This document shows, one piece after another, positions 39,689-48,572 of a DNA stretch of 64,000 nucleotides. The translations under genes and the position numbers were made by a program. This stretch comes from Euzebya pacifica (GTDB lineage Bacteria > Actinomycetota > Nitriliruptoria > Euzebyales > Euzebyaceae), in assembly GCF_003344865.1 (NCBI RefSeq), contig NZ_CP031165.1:5461910-5525909 (forward strand), read 5' to 3'. Numbering within the stretch: position 1 is the first letter of the stretch; each line of letters begins with the position of its first letter. Below the pieces are notes generated by a model. That model was not told the DNA's origin and did not search any database. It worked only from the letters and a program-made list of their open reading frames with translations.

Positions 39689-40771
39689 GTGGCGGACGAA
39701 ACGGTACTGGCCGCCCCGCTGCCCGTGGCCCCCGTCCGCGCCGACGTGGTCGTCGTCGGGCTCGGTGCCTCCGGGCTCGAGGCGATCGTGTTGCTGGCCG
39801 AGGCCGGGCTGGACGTCGTCGGACTGGACGCGAACGGCATCGCTGGTGGGGCAGCCGGCGCCAACGGCGGGTTCCTGCTGGCCGGGCTGCCCGACTTCCA
39901 CCACGAGGCCGTCGGCCGCCACGGCCGACCCGCGGCGAACAGCTGGTGGCATCGCACCGTCGAGGAGCTCGATCGCCTCGAGGCGGACGAGCCGTCCTTC
40001 CAGCGGGTCGGCAGCTTGCGAATCGGTGCGGACGAGGACGAGGAGCGGGACTGCCTGATCCACCTCGCACAGATGAAGCGTGACGGCATCGACGCCCTCG
40101 CCTACGACGGGCCCGAGGGACGCGGGCTGCTGGTCCCGGGCGACGGCATGTTCCACCCCGGCCAGCGCTGCCGAGGCCTGGCCACCCGCGCCGTGGCAGC
40201 CGGGGCACGGCTGCACGCCCCGGCGCCGGTCCGCGCCGTCGACACCGGCCGGACGCTGGTCGACGGTCCTGCCGGCGACCCTCGGGAGATCCGCAGCCGC
40301 GTCACGCTCGTCGCCGTCGACGGGGGTCTCGAGGACGTCGTCCCGGAGGTGGCCGGCACCGTGCGGACCGCCCGCCTGCAGATGTTGGCCACGGCCCCGC
40401 TTCCGCCACCCACCGTGCCCCGCCCCGTGTACCGGCGGTTCGGACTGGACTGGTTCCAGCAGCGCCGCACCGGTGAGGTGCTGCTCGGCGGCGGGCGTGA
40501 CGTCGGCGGGGACGAGGAATGGGATGCCCCCGCCGAACCGAGCACGGCCGTCCAGGCCCACCTCGACCGCCTCCTGGCCGAGCTGGGCCTCGACTGGGCA
40601 GCCGTGACACATCGATGGGCGGCGCGAGCGGCGTTCACGACGACGCGGTTGCCGATCGACGCACAGCCGCGGGCCGGGGTGCACGTCGTGGGCGGGTACA
40701 GCGGCCACGGCAACGTGATCGGCAGCCTGCTGGCCCGTCAGGCGGCCCGTCGCATCCTCGCCTCCAGCTGA
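39689..40771 (+). CDS. FAD-dependent oxidoreductase (DAO family)
   Basis: 360 residues. The N-terminal dinucleotide-binding fold is VVVVGLGASGLEAIVLLAEA (Gly-x-Gly-x-x-Gly), then VVGLDANGIAGGAAGANGGF, where the GGAAGANGG segment matches glycine/D-amino-acid oxidase relatives. The C-terminus has the second FAD contact VHVVGGYSGHGNVIGSLLA. Substrate unknown, probably an amine or amino acid. It follows ogt with a 47-base gap. Confidence 0.8.
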   Translation: MADETVLAAPLPVAPVRADVVVVGLGASGLEAIVLLAEAGLDVVGLDANGIAGGAAGANGGFLLAGLPDFHHEAVGRHGRPAANSWWHRTVEELDRLEADEPSFQRVGSLRIGADEDEERDCLIHLAQMKRDGIDALAYDGPEGRGLLVPGDGMFHPGQRCRGLATRAVAAGARLHAPAPVRAVDTGRTLVDGPAGDPREIRSRVTLVAVDGGLEDVVPEVAGTVRTARLQMLATAPLPPPTVPRPVYRRFGLDWFQQRRTGEVLLGGGRDVGGDEEWDAPAEPSTAVQAHLDRLLAELGLDWAAVTHRWAARAAFTTTRLPIDAQPRAGVHVVGGYSGHGNVIGSLLARQAARRILASS

Positions 40772-41092
40772 GGGAAACCGGCTCAGAGCTGTCGTCACTC
40801 CCCGTGATCCGTAGCGCGTCGTCGGGTGACGCCCGTACCTGAGCGATCCATACGGGACGATCGGACAGGTTGGCGCCACGAGGGGGTCTGGAGGGGCGTT
40901 GCAACCCGTCGTCCACAGGGCTTGACCTGTCCGCCCGACCCGTGTCGCGGGCCGCGCCAAGCACATCAATAACCCCGCAAATCAGGGGTTCCGGCCGCAT
41001 GTGAGCGAATTCACATGGCCGACGGGACGCCTGACCGGCAGGACCAGACCCCCCGGAACGCAGAAGTTTTCCACACCTACTGTGATCTGGCT
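40772..41092. promoter_or_regulatory. rpf upstream region with CRP-like site
   Basis: 321 bases without a gene. The clearest signal is TGTGA-GCGAAT-TCACA (41000-41015) inside a longer inverted repeat CATGTGA/TCACATG (40998-41017), about 78 bases before the rpf start codon. It equals the CRP/Cmr/GlxR consensus. An AACCCCGCAAATCAGGGGTT foldback lies just before it (about 40971-40990). No riboswitch could be recognised. Confidence 0.6.
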
Positions 41093-41689
41093 ATGTTTAA
41101 CTCTTGCAAGCACTCCGGTAGCCGCGGTTCGCGCTTCGTGCGCGGACTCGCCGTCGCTGCCCTTGTCCTCGGCCTCCAGGTCTCCACCATGGGTGCCGCC
41201 TCCGCCGCGGCCCCGCCCGCAGAGAGCCCCGGCTGCGAGACCTACGGGTGCCTCTACGAACACTGCCCCACCCACTACTCGCGCGGTGGCGGCGACCGTG
41301 ACGCCTCGTGCGACTACGGCGTTGCCTACCAGCGCCTGCCCGACGGCCCCGACAACCGCCGCTTCGTGAGGGTCCTGTGGCCCGAGCACTACGCGAGCGA
41401 GCGTCGTGGCATGTGGGACGACGTCGCGTACTGCGAGTCGACCTGGCGCTGGAACATCAACAACGGCAACGGCTTCCACGGCGGTGTGCAGTTCCACCCC
41501 AACACGTGGAGCGCCTACGGTGGCGGCGAGTACGCCGCCAACGCCTGGCAGGCCACCCCGGAGCAGCAGATCTCCGTGGCCGAGCGTGTGGCCTTCCAGG
41601 GCTGGACCCGCAGTGACGGCACGTTCGTGCGAGCGCAGGGCCCCGGTGCCTGGCCGCGTTGCGGCCGCTACCTGAGCGCCCCCGCGTAA
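41093..41689 (+). CDS. Resuscitation-promoting factor-like transglycosylase
   Basis: 198 residues, secreted. The signal peptide covers about 1-40 (FVRGLAVAALVLGLQVSTMG then AASAAA). A Cys-rich linker (50-75) precedes the C-terminal Rpf domain (105-175): WDDVAYCESTWRWNINNGNG with the catalytic Glu115, FHGGVQFHPNTWSAYGG, and ISVAERVAFQGW. Rpf proteins cleave peptidoglycan and wake dormant actinobacterial cells. A CRP-like site upstream suggests control by cAMP, as for rpfA of Mycobacterium tuberculosis. Confidence 0.88.
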   Translation: MFNSCKHSGSRGSRFVRGLAVAALVLGLQVSTMGAASAAAPPAESPGCETYGCLYEHCPTHYSRGGGDRDASCDYGVAYQRLPDGPDNRRFVRVLWPEHYASERRGMWDDVAYCESTWRWNINNGNGFHGGVQFHPNTWSAYGGGEYAANAWQATPEQQISVAERVAFQGWTRSDGTFVRAQGPGAWPRCGRYLSAPA

Positions 41690-41727
41690 GCAGCCTTCCC
41701 CCGACCACCTCGACTTCCCCGCACGTC

Positions 41728-41759
41728 ACGACGCCGTAGCCCTCGGGCCACGGCGTCGT
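41728..41759 (+). terminator. Hairpin terminator after rpf
   Basis: ACGACGCCGT and ACGGCGTCGT form a perfect 10-bp stem around a 12-base loop that can pair further (GCCC/GGGC), followed by CGTGTGTTC. It lies between convergent genes and may serve both. Confidence 0.7.
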
Positions 41760-41802
41760 CGTGTGTTCGGATGTTCCTCGTCCTCGACGGGCGGGGTGGC
41801 CC

Positions 41803-42621
41803 TCAGCCGCCGGGCTGGCTGTACCTGGCGTGCTGGTTGGAGTGCAGGATCAGGCGCCCCGTGCTGTCGTGGACCTCGGCCTCCTCGTCGGTGAAGCCGT
41901 CGCCCACGTCGGTGGTGCGCGCCACGACCCACAGGGGACCGGGCGCAGGTCGGGCCCGCAGCTGCGCGGACAGCTCGACGGTCGGCACCCAGCCGGTCGG
42001 GCCGAGCGCGTTCCACAGCGCCGGCGGCGTGACGTCGGCGGCCACGATGGCCAGCACCTGATCCGCCACCTCGCCCGACGGTGGGTCGACCAGGCCCCTG
42101 ATCAGCCCCTCACCGGTGGCCCGTCCCTCCCAGAAGCCCGCATCCTCGCGCAGCAGGCGCAGGCCCAGGCGATGCGCCACCGCAGGGGTCGCCTCGAATC
42201 CGGGGCTCCCGGCGGCAGGGGTCAGCTGGTCCTCCGAGGCCGCGCGGCCGTTGCGGTTGGTCCACCGCGGCCCGTCGAAGCTGTCCCGGTCGGCGAGGAG
42301 CACGAGGCTGGTGGTGACCAGCTCCCCGCCCTGGCGCCCGTGCACGGCGACGGTGGTGAACCGGCGGCTGCCGCCCACCTCGACGACCTCGATGTCCATG
42401 GGGCCGAAGGACGCCTTGCGGGTGAAGTGCGTCGTGATCGACATGACGTCGGGCAGCTCGGTGGCCACGAGCGCGCCACGCGCGGCGATACCCATCAGGT
42501 AGCCGCCGTGGGGGATGCCGAAGACGTCCCAGCCCGGCACGACCTCCGCACGCAGCCCACCCTCGTGCGGTCGCACCGCGGTCGCCTCGGCCAACCCCTC
42601 AACCAGCGTGCTGGTGTCCAT
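41803..42621 (-). CDS. Acyl-CoA thioesterase, TesB-like double hotdog
   Basis: 272 residues. Two hotdog domains: WDVFGIPHGGYLMGIAARGA is the characteristic first-domain loop (HGGY), and the second contains GPTGWVPTVELSAQLRARPA, with WVVARTTDVGDGFTDEEAEV and GRLILHSNQHARY. This matches the actinobacterial TesB/DUF-type thioesterases. It lies next to alpha-methylacyl-CoA racemase on the same strand, so a role in CoA-thioester turnover of branched fatty acids is likely. ATG 42621 or the GTG just before it. Confidence 0.8.
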   Translation of the reverse strand: MDTSTLVEGLAEATAVRPHEGGLRAEVVPGWDVFGIPHGGYLMGIAARGALVATELPDVMSITTHFTRKASFGPMDIEVVEVGGSRRFTTVAVHGRQGGELVTTSLVLLADRDSFDGPRWTNRNGRAASEDQLTPAAGSPGFEATPAVAHRLGLRLLREDAGFWEGRATGEGLIRGLVDPPSGEVADQVLAIVAADVTPPALWNALGPTGWVPTVELSAQLRARPAPGPLWVVARTTDVGDGFTDEEAEVHDSTGRLILHSNQHARYSQPGG

Positions 42622-42705
42622 CACGGTGCTCCGATCCAGTCGATTCGATCGACCACGATGGTGACACGGCTGAGTTCGTTTGGCAAACCCAGCTTGCCCG
42701 GCGAG

Positions 42706-43848
42706 TCAGTCCTGCGTGACGATGCCGCGGGCGAGCAGGTCGGCGACCTCGTCGTCGGCGAACCCGAAGCCCTCGAGCACCTCACGGGTGTGGGCACCCG
42801 CCGACACCGACGGGGTCGGCGTGTCCGGAGGGGTGACGCTGAACCGCGGCACCGGGGCCGGCTGCACGATGCCGTCGACCTCGATGTGCACGCCGCGGGC
42901 CACGTTGTGGGGGTGCGCAGCCGCCTCCTCCAGGTCCAGGACCGGGGCGTAGCAGGCGTCCGTGCCGGCCAGGAGCTCGTCGAGCTCGTCGCGGGTGTGG
43001 CCGGCGATGACCTCGGCCAGGCGAGCCCGCTGCTCGGGCCATTGCGAGGCATCCATCTGGTTGTCGAAGAGCGGATCGTCGAGCTGCAGCTTCTCGCGCA
43101 GCTCGGCGTAGAACTGCGGTTCGATCGGCCCGAGGGCGACCCACTCGTGATCGGCGGTCTCGTAGGTCGTGTAGAAGGGCGCGCCACCGTCGAGCAGGTT
43201 GCTGCCGCGTTCCGGCTTCATCAGCCCCTGGGCCTTCATGGCGAAGAACATGTGCATGAGCGCCGAGGCACCGTCGACCATCGCCGCGTCGACGACCTGC
43301 CCGACCCCGGTCGAGCGGGCCTGCAGCAGGCCGGCCAGCATGCCGAAGGCGAGGAACATCGCCCCGCCACCGAAGTCACCGACGAGGTTGAGCGGCGGGA
43401 CGGGCCCGCGGCCGGTCTCGCCGATGGCGTGCAGCGCACCGGACAGCGCGATGTAGTTCATGTCGTGGCCGGCCGCCTGGGCCAGCGGGCCGTCCTGTCC
43501 CCAGCCGGTCATGCGGCCGTAGACCAGCGCAGGGTTGCGGGCCAGCGCCTCGTCCGGGCCGACGCCGAGCCGTTCGGCCACGCCCGGCCGGAAGCCCTCG
43601 AACATCGCGTCGGCCTGCTCGGCCAGCCGCAGGACGGTCTCGGCACCCTCCGGCGACTTGAGGTCCAGCGCGATGCTGCGACGGTTGCGGAACATCGTGG
43701 CGTGGCCGAACGTGGCGCCCCAGTTGCCGCCGGCACGGTCCACCCGGATGACCTCCGCACCCATGTCGGCCAGCATCATGCCGGCGAAGGGGCCGGGCCC
43801 GATCCCGGCCAGCTCGATGATGCGGATGCCCTCAAGCGGTCCTGCCAT
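42706..43848 (-). CDS. mcr: Alpha-methylacyl-CoA racemase (CoA-transferase family III)
   Basis: 380 residues. Inverts the 2-methyl centre of branched acyl-CoAs before beta-oxidation. Start [20 protein letters not shown] is typical; [40 protein letters not shown] (His and Asp catalytic pair of Amacr/MCR), [19 protein letters not shown] and [13 protein letters not shown] follow. The two key regions match racemases rather than plain CoA-transferases. Transcribed divergently from an HxlR regulator with two inverted repeats between. Confidence 0.85.
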   Translation of the reverse strand: MAGPLEGIRIIELAGIGPGPFAGMMLADMGAEVIRVDRAGGNWGATFGHATMFRNRRSIALDLKSPEGAETVLRLAEQADAMFEGFRPGVAERLGVGPDEALARNPALVYGRMTGWGQDGPLAQAAGHDMNYIALSGALHAIGETGRGPVPPLNLVGDFGGGAMFLAFGMLAGLLQARSTGVGQVVDAAMVDGASALMHMFFAMKAQGLMKPERGSNLLDGGAPFYTTYETADHEWVALGPIEPQFYAELREKLQLDDPLFDNQMDASQWPEQRARLAEVIAGHTRDELDELLAGTDACYAPVLDLEEAAAHPHNVARGVHIEVDGIVQPAPVPRFSVTPPDTPTPSVSAGAHTREVLEGFGFADDEVADLLARGIVTQD

Positions 43849-43890
43849 GTCCCGGTCCTCTCGTGTGGTCCTGCCGTGACACCGGAGGGT

Positions 43891-43932
43891 CTACCATCCG
43901 TCTGGTAGAGACACGAATCGTCGATGTGTCTC
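43891..43932. promoter_or_regulatory. Two inverted repeats between mcr and HxlR genes
   Basis: CTACCA-TCCGTC-TGGTAG (43891-43908) and GAGACAC-N11-GTGTCTC (43908-43932) lie back to back in the 131-base divergent gap. Either may bind the HxlR dimer and control racemase and regulator expression. Confidence 0.6.
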
Positions 43933-43979
43933 GTGGTGCAGCGGGATGGCCCGCCTGTCGTCGCGTTACAGTTGGGCCC

Positions 43980-44459
43980 ATGGACTGGACGGCGGTGGAC
44001 AACGAGGCCTGCGCGGTCACGCGGGCCATGGACGTGCTGGGTGACCGCTGGTCGGTGCTCGTGCTGCGCGAGATCTTCAACGGCGTGCGCCGGTTCGACG
44101 ACATCCAGGGCCACATCGGCGTGTCGCGCAGCGTGCTCGCCCTCCGCCTGAAGGACCTGGTCGATGTCGGCGTGCTGGAGAAGCGCGAGTACCGCCCCGA
44201 TACCGGACGGGTGCGCCACGAGTACCGCCTGACGGAGATGGGCCGCAGCCTCCAGCCGGTCATGCAGTCGTTGATGGAGTTCGGCGACACGTGGCTGACC
44301 GCCCACGACGAACCGACGATGGTCGTCAGGCACCGTGGCTGCGACGCCCAGGTCCACGTCCGGTCGGTCTGCGACCACGGTCACGTGGTCGAGGAACCCC
44401 GCGACCTGTACGGCGAGATCGGCGGCGCACCCCTGCGGGCCGAGAAGGCCACCGCCTGA
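43980..44459 (+). CDS. HxlR-family transcriptional regulator
   Basis: 159 residues. The winged helix is canonical: CAVTRAMDVLGDRWSVLVLR, EIFNGVRRFDDIQGHIGVSR, VLALRLKDLVDVGVLEKREY, HEYRLTEMGRSLQPVMQSL. HxlR proteins often respond to aldehydes or redox signals through an N-terminal Cys; Cys11 is in the usual place. The C-terminal 50 residues with two further Cys may bind metal. It probably controls the divergent racemase/thioesterase genes. Confidence 0.85.
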   Translation: MDWTAVDNEACAVTRAMDVLGDRWSVLVLREIFNGVRRFDDIQGHIGVSRSVLALRLKDLVDVGVLEKREYRPDTGRVRHEYRLTEMGRSLQPVMQSLMEFGDTWLTAHDEPTMVVRHRGCDAQVHVRSVCDHGHVVEEPRDLYGEIGGAPLRAEKATA

Positions 44460-44524
44460 CCACGCCGCCAGAACCGCCCGGCCGACCGACCCCCTCGTCG
44501 GCGCGATCGGGGCCCAAACCACCC

Positions 44525-45823
44525 ATGCGTGGGGAACGGCACGATCGCGCCACACGAGCCACCCCCGACGCGGCGGACGTCGTCGTCGTGGGTGCGGGGC
44601 CCGCGGCGTGGTCCGTCGCCGGCCACCTGGCAGGGGGAGGGGCGGATGTCGTCCTCCTCGCACCGGACCCGGCCGGTCCGTGGCCGGCCAGCTACGGCGC
44701 CTGGGTCGACGAGCTCCCCCCTGACCTGCCCGCGTCGGTCCGTGCGGCCGAGATGCCCGACGCCGCGGCCATCGCCCGTTCCCGCCACCGGCTGGGCCGG
44801 ACCTACACGATGCTCTCGACCAGCCGGCTGCAGGCCCATCTGACCGACCCGCCCGTCCGCACCGTCGTGGGGACCGCACGCGGCACCCGCCCGGGGCGGA
44901 CCGACACCGCGGTCGTGCTGGCCGACGGCCGCTCGGTGCGCGGCCGTGTGGTCATCGACGCCAGCGGCGCCCAAAGGATCCTGACGGGCGGCCGGGTACC
45001 GACCCCGCGCGCGGCGCAGACGGCCTACGGGGTGGTCGTCGACGCCGCACTTGTCCCCGACGACGAACGTGCGTTCATGGACTGGCGCGACGACCACGGT
45101 CACGTCGGCTGGCCGACCTTCCTGTACGCGGTCCCGCTCGGCGATGACCGGTTGCTGCTGGAGGAGACGTCGCTGGCGCGCCGGCCGGGAATGCCGATCC
45201 CCGAGCTGCGCGAGCGGTTGCACGCGCGGATGGCGGCTCGGGGGCTGGACCCCGCCGCGCTGACCCGCGTGGAAGCCGAAGCCGACGCCGACACCGGCGG
45301 CGTCGAGCGGGTCGCCTTCGTCGTCGACACACCCCTCACGCGTGGTCGCGGCCGGGTCGTCCCGTTCGGTGCGGCCGCCCCGATGATCCACCCCGCGACC
45401 GGCTACAGCCTGGCGGCCACGCTGCGCACCGCGCCACGGCTGGCCGAAGCGATCCTTGCGCACCTGCCGGGCGACGGGGCCGACGCCGCTGCCGCAGCCC
45501 GTCGGGTCCTCTGGCCCCCGGGTGCCCGCCTGGTGCACCACCTCCGCCGGCGGGGCCTGGAGGTCCTGCTGGCCCTTCCACCCGACGGGGTCCCCGACTT
45601 CTTCGAGCTGTTCTTCGAGCTGCCCGACCACCACCGCCGGGCCTACCTGTCCGAACGCGAGGACGCCCCTGCGGTGATGGGGGCCATGGCGGCGCTGTTC
45701 GCCGCAGCCGACGGGCCGCTGCGACGCCACCTGCTGCGGTGGGGAGGGATGCCGATCGGTGATGCGCCCGCCCCGGATGCGGCATCCCGGCCTGCGGATG
45801 GCACGATCGTGGGCCATGAGTGA
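44525..45823 (+). CDS. Lycopene cyclase-family flavoprotein
   Basis: 432 residues. FAD-binding start VVVVGAGPAAWSVAGHLAGG, the conserved MDWRDDHG then FLYAVPLGDDRLLLEETSLA, and FGAAAPMIHPATGYSLAATL are all hallmark regions of CrtL/CrtY-type lycopene cyclases. It would close the ends of lycopene to cyclic carotenoids. No other carotenoid gene is next to it; the ABA4-like gene at 28 kb is the only other hint in the window. ATG 44525; its stop overlaps purU by 8 bases. Confidence 0.8.
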   Translation: MRGERHDRATRATPDAADVVVVGAGPAAWSVAGHLAGGGADVVLLAPDPAGPWPASYGAWVDELPPDLPASVRAAEMPDAAAIARSRHRLGRTYTMLSTSRLQAHLTDPPVRTVVGTARGTRPGRTDTAVVLADGRSVRGRVVIDASGAQRILTGGRVPTPRAAQTAYGVVVDAALVPDDERAFMDWRDDHGHVGWPTFLYAVPLGDDRLLLEETSLARRPGMPIPELRERLHARMAARGLDPAALTRVEAEADADTGGVERVAFVVDTPLTRGRGRVVPFGAAAPMIHPATGYSLAATLRTAPRLAEAILAHLPGDGADAAAAARRVLWPPGARLVHHLRRRGLEVLLALPPDGVPDFFELFFELPDHHRRAYLSEREDAPAVMGAMAALFAAADGPLRRHLLRWGGMPIGDAPAPDAASRPADGTIVGHE

Positions 45824-46673
45824 CACCACCGCCTACCTGCTGACGCTGGCCTGCCCGGACGCACCCGGGATCGTCGCCGCGGTCGCCAACGGCATCGCCG
45901 GACTCGGCGGCAACATCCTCTCCAACGCCCAGTTCAGCGAGCCGTCGATCGAACGGTTCTGCATGCGGATGCGGTACGAGGCCCCGACGCAGGAACCCGA
46001 CGCGATGGCGGCCACGCTGCGCGACGGACTCCCTGTGGATGACGACATCGAGCTGGTCGTGCACGAGGCGGACTACCGTACGCCGACCCTGCTGATGGTC
46101 TCGAAGTACGACCACTGCCTGCGCGACCTGCTGTACCGCTGGCACGCCGGCGAGCTGCCCGTCGACATCCGCATGGTCGTCTCCAACCACTGGGACCTGC
46201 AGGAGGTGGCCGCGAACTACCACGTGCCCTTCGTGCACATCCCGGTCAACAGGGACACCAAGGCCACCGCCGAGGCCAAGCTGATGGAGCTGGTCGACGA
46301 GCACGACATCGAGCTGGTCGTCCTCGCCCGGTACATGCAGATCCTCTCCGACGACCTGTGTCGACAGCTCGAGGGGCGGATCATCAACATCCACCACTCG
46401 TTCCTGCCGGGGTTCAAGGGCGCCCGGCCCTACCACCAGGCGTGGGAGCGGGGGGTCAAGGTGATCGGCGCGACCGCCCACTACGTCACCGCGGATCTCG
46501 ACGAGGGGCCCATCATCGACCAGGACGTCGAGCGGGTCACCCACGCCCACACGCCCGACGACCTGGCCGTCATCGGTCGCGATGTCGAGCGGATCGTGCT
46601 CAGCCGTGCCGTCCGCGCCCACGCGGAACGGCGGATCTTCCGCTTCGCCGACCGGACGGTCGTCTTCAGCTGA
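45816..46673 (+). CDS. purU: Formyltetrahydrofolate deformylase
   Basis: 285 residues. Releases formate from 10-formyl-THF. An N-terminal ACT domain (LLTLACPDAPGIVAAVANGI) is followed by a formyltransferase domain: TLLMVSKYDHCLRDLLYRWH, IRMVVSNHWDLQEVAANY, the catalytic INIHHSFLPGFKGARPYHQA (Asn, His), and VTADLDEGPIIDQDVERV with the catalytic Asp. Formate can feed purine synthesis, but the gene stands apart from the pur cluster and is coupled to the lycopene cyclase gene. Confidence 0.93.
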   Translation: MSDTTAYLLTLACPDAPGIVAAVANGIAGLGGNILSNAQFSEPSIERFCMRMRYEAPTQEPDAMAATLRDGLPVDDDIELVVHEADYRTPTLLMVSKYDHCLRDLLYRWHAGELPVDIRMVVSNHWDLQEVAANYHVPFVHIPVNRDTKATAEAKLMELVDEHDIELVVLARYMQILSDDLCRQLEGRIINIHHSFLPGFKGARPYHQAWERGVKVIGATAHYVTADLDEGPIIDQDVERVTHAHTPDDLAVIGRDVERIVLSRAVRAHAERRIFRFADRTVVFS

Positions 46674-46794
46674 GGCCGGCCGGCTCGGCGAACCGCGGAT
46701 CGAAACCGTGTCGTTCGGGCCATGCCCGAACGGCCGGTCCCGCAACGCCGCCGATCGGGGGAGCATTGAGGCCACCACCCCCGAGGAGGTAGCC

Positions 46795-47193
46795 ATGCGC
46801 AGTCAGTACGTCGTCGTCATCGACGACATCGACAACATCGGCCCCGTGGAGGACGCCATCGTCCAGCTTGCGGTCCAGCAGGACGTGACGTTCCACGTGA
46901 TCTCCACCGGCGAGGGCGACGTCCTGGTCACCGACAAGGAGACCCCCGGGCACGTCCGCCTCATGTTCCTGGTCGCCAAGCTCGCGGACCGGCTGATCCG
47001 GGTGACCGGTGAGCTGGCCAGCGCTGCTGACCTCAAGAGCCTCGAGGAACGGATCGGGCGCCTGCAACCCGAACGGGTCTACGTCGCCACGCCGTCGGGC
47101 AAGCTCGACCGGATGCTCCACCGGGACATGGCCAGCCGTCTCCGCGGCCTGCTGGACGACATCGAGGTCATCCCCCTGCCCGTGGCTGCTTGA
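46795..47193 (+). CDS. Hypothetical, host-attachment/eRF1-like small protein
   Basis: 132 residues preceded by a strong GAGGAGGT. Strand-helix alternation: YVVVIDDIDNIGPVEDAIVQ, VTFHVISTGEGDVLVTDKE, then VRLMFLVAKLADRLIRVTGE, RVYVATPSGKLDRMLHRDM. The last part resembles small proteins with an RNase H-like or eRF1-like fold, but the match is weak. No pathway is indicated. It converges with the E1-alpha gene. Confidence 0.55.
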   Translation: MRSQYVVVIDDIDNIGPVEDAIVQLAVQQDVTFHVISTGEGDVLVTDKETPGHVRLMFLVAKLADRLIRVTGELASAADLKSLEERIGRLQPERVYVATPSGKLDRMLHRDMASRLRGLLDDIEVIPLPVAA

Positions 47194-47278
47194 CCCCTCC
47201 CACCTCGCGGTGGAGGTCGCGTCGTCCCAGCGACGTGCCTCCCGACCCGGGGCCTCGGGGAGCCGACTGGCCGCTCGC

Positions 47279-48382
47279 CTAGCCCTCTCGGGCGGCCAGC
47301 TCGGCAGCCAGCAGGTCACGCTGGTCCAGCATCGACGCGGGCGGGTCGACGTAGACGTGCTCGAACATCTCCAACGGGTCGCCGTGTGGGGCGTCGAACA
47401 TGCCGGCACGGAAGGTCCGCGCCGCGTCCTTGGCGTCCTCGACGACGGACTCGACGTCGGCCTCGCTGAGGACGCCCGCCCCCAGCATGTAGGTCTCGAG
47501 CCGCTCGATCGGGTCCCGCTTGCGCCACGACTCGACCTCGTCGCGGCTGCGATAGCGGGTGTCGTCGTCAGCGGTGGTGTGCGCCTCGGTCCGGTAGGTG
47601 ATGGTCTCGATCAGGGTCGGCCCATCGCCCCGGGAGGCACGAGCGACCGCTGCCTTCGTCGCGGCGAACACGGCGAGCGCGTCGTTGCCGTCGACGCGGA
47701 CGCCCGGCATGCCGTAGCCGACGGCCTTGTGCGCCATCGTGGGGGCCTTGGTCTGGTTGGCCAGCGGCACGCTGATGGCGTAGCCGTTGTTCTGCACGAC
47801 GAAGATCGTCGGGGCGTCGAACACCGCGGCGAAGTTGAGCGCCTCGTGGAAGTCGCCCTCGCTGGTGCCGCCGTCGCCGCAGAAGGCCATGGCGACCACG
47901 TCGTCACCCGACATGGTGGCGGCCTGGGCAAGGCCCACGGCGTGCAGGCACTGGGTGGCGATCGGCGTGCAGTGCGGCATCACGCGGTACTCGGTGGGGT
48001 CCCAACCGGCGTGCCACGTCCCCTTGAACAGCGGCATCGCCTCGATCGGCGGGACACCTCGCGCGACGATGGCCACGGTCTCGCGATAGGAGGGGAACAG
48101 CCAGTCCTGCTCGCGCAGCGCCAGGACCGACCCGACCTGGCTGGCTTCCTGGCCAGCGGAGGACGGGAACACCGCCAGCTGGCCCTGCCGGGTCAGGTTG
48201 ATCGCCTGCCGATCCACCGCCCGGACCATGTGCATCGTGGCGTGCAGGCGGCGCATGGTGTCGACGTCGGGCGTCTCGAAGCCCTCGACGTCCTGGAGCT
48301 CCCCGTCGTCGGTGAGCATCCGGACCAGCATCGGATGCGGCAGGAGCTGTTCGGCGTGCTTGGCGAGCAACGGCTCGGTCAT
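47279..48382 (-). CDS. 2-oxoacid dehydrogenase E1 component, alpha subunit
   Basis: 367 residues. Thiamine-diphosphate-binding subunit: the TPP motif is FCGDGGTSEGDFHEALNFAA (GDG from 169 to NN at 198-199). FPSSAGQEASQVGSVLALRE, LFPSYRETVAIVARGV and the regulatory-loop equivalent YRTEAHTTADDDTRYRS are typical of the branched-chain/pyruvate class that decarboxylates 2-oxoacids. The E1-beta, E2 and E3 genes are not next to it. Divergent Lrp-type regulator supports a branched-chain amino-acid role (BkdR-like), by inference. Confidence 0.85.
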   Translation of the reverse strand: MTEPLLAKHAEQLLPHPMLVRMLTDDGELQDVEGFETPDVDTMRRLHATMHMVRAVDRQAINLTRQGQLAVFPSSAGQEASQVGSVLALREQDWLFPSYRETVAIVARGVPPIEAMPLFKGTWHAGWDPTEYRVMPHCTPIATQCLHAVGLAQAATMSGDDVVAMAFCGDGGTSEGDFHEALNFAAVFDAPTIFVVQNNGYAISVPLANQTKAPTMAHKAVGYGMPGVRVDGNDALAVFAATKAAVARASRGDGPTLIETITYRTEAHTTADDDTRYRSRDEVESWRKRDPIERLETYMLGAGVLSEADVESVVEDAKDAARTFRAGMFDAPHGDPLEMFEHVYVDPPASMLDQRDLLAAELAAREG

Positions 48383-48572
48383 GGGGGTCGCCTCCGGGGT
48401 CGCGTGTGGAGTCCATGGTGAGGGATATCCCGACGTTGGTGGGAAAACGCACCCGTTGTCGAGACGAATTGATCACCAACGACGCCGCAGACCACGGACC
48501 GTCTCGTCCACGCGCTAGATTGGCGGCCATGGTGAGAGGAATTGATCAGGCCACGCGACGAACGGACCGGCC
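48383..48572. promoter_or_regulatory. Divergent region between E1-alpha and Lrp genes
   Basis: 190 bases. Two direct copies of GAATTGATCA (48466-48475 and 48539-48548, 73 bases apart) and the inverted repeat CGTTGGTG/CACCAACG (48434-48441 and 48474-48481). Spaced repeats of this kind would suit an Lrp octamer. The second copy overlaps the likely leader of the regulator gene, which would allow autoregulation. Confidence 0.55.

Noticed and set aside
40772-41092. c-di-AMP (ydaO-type) riboswitch upstream of rpf
   Set aside because: Such riboswitches precede rpf genes in some actinobacteria, but I could not match the conserved core segments here; the CRP-like site is the only clear signal.
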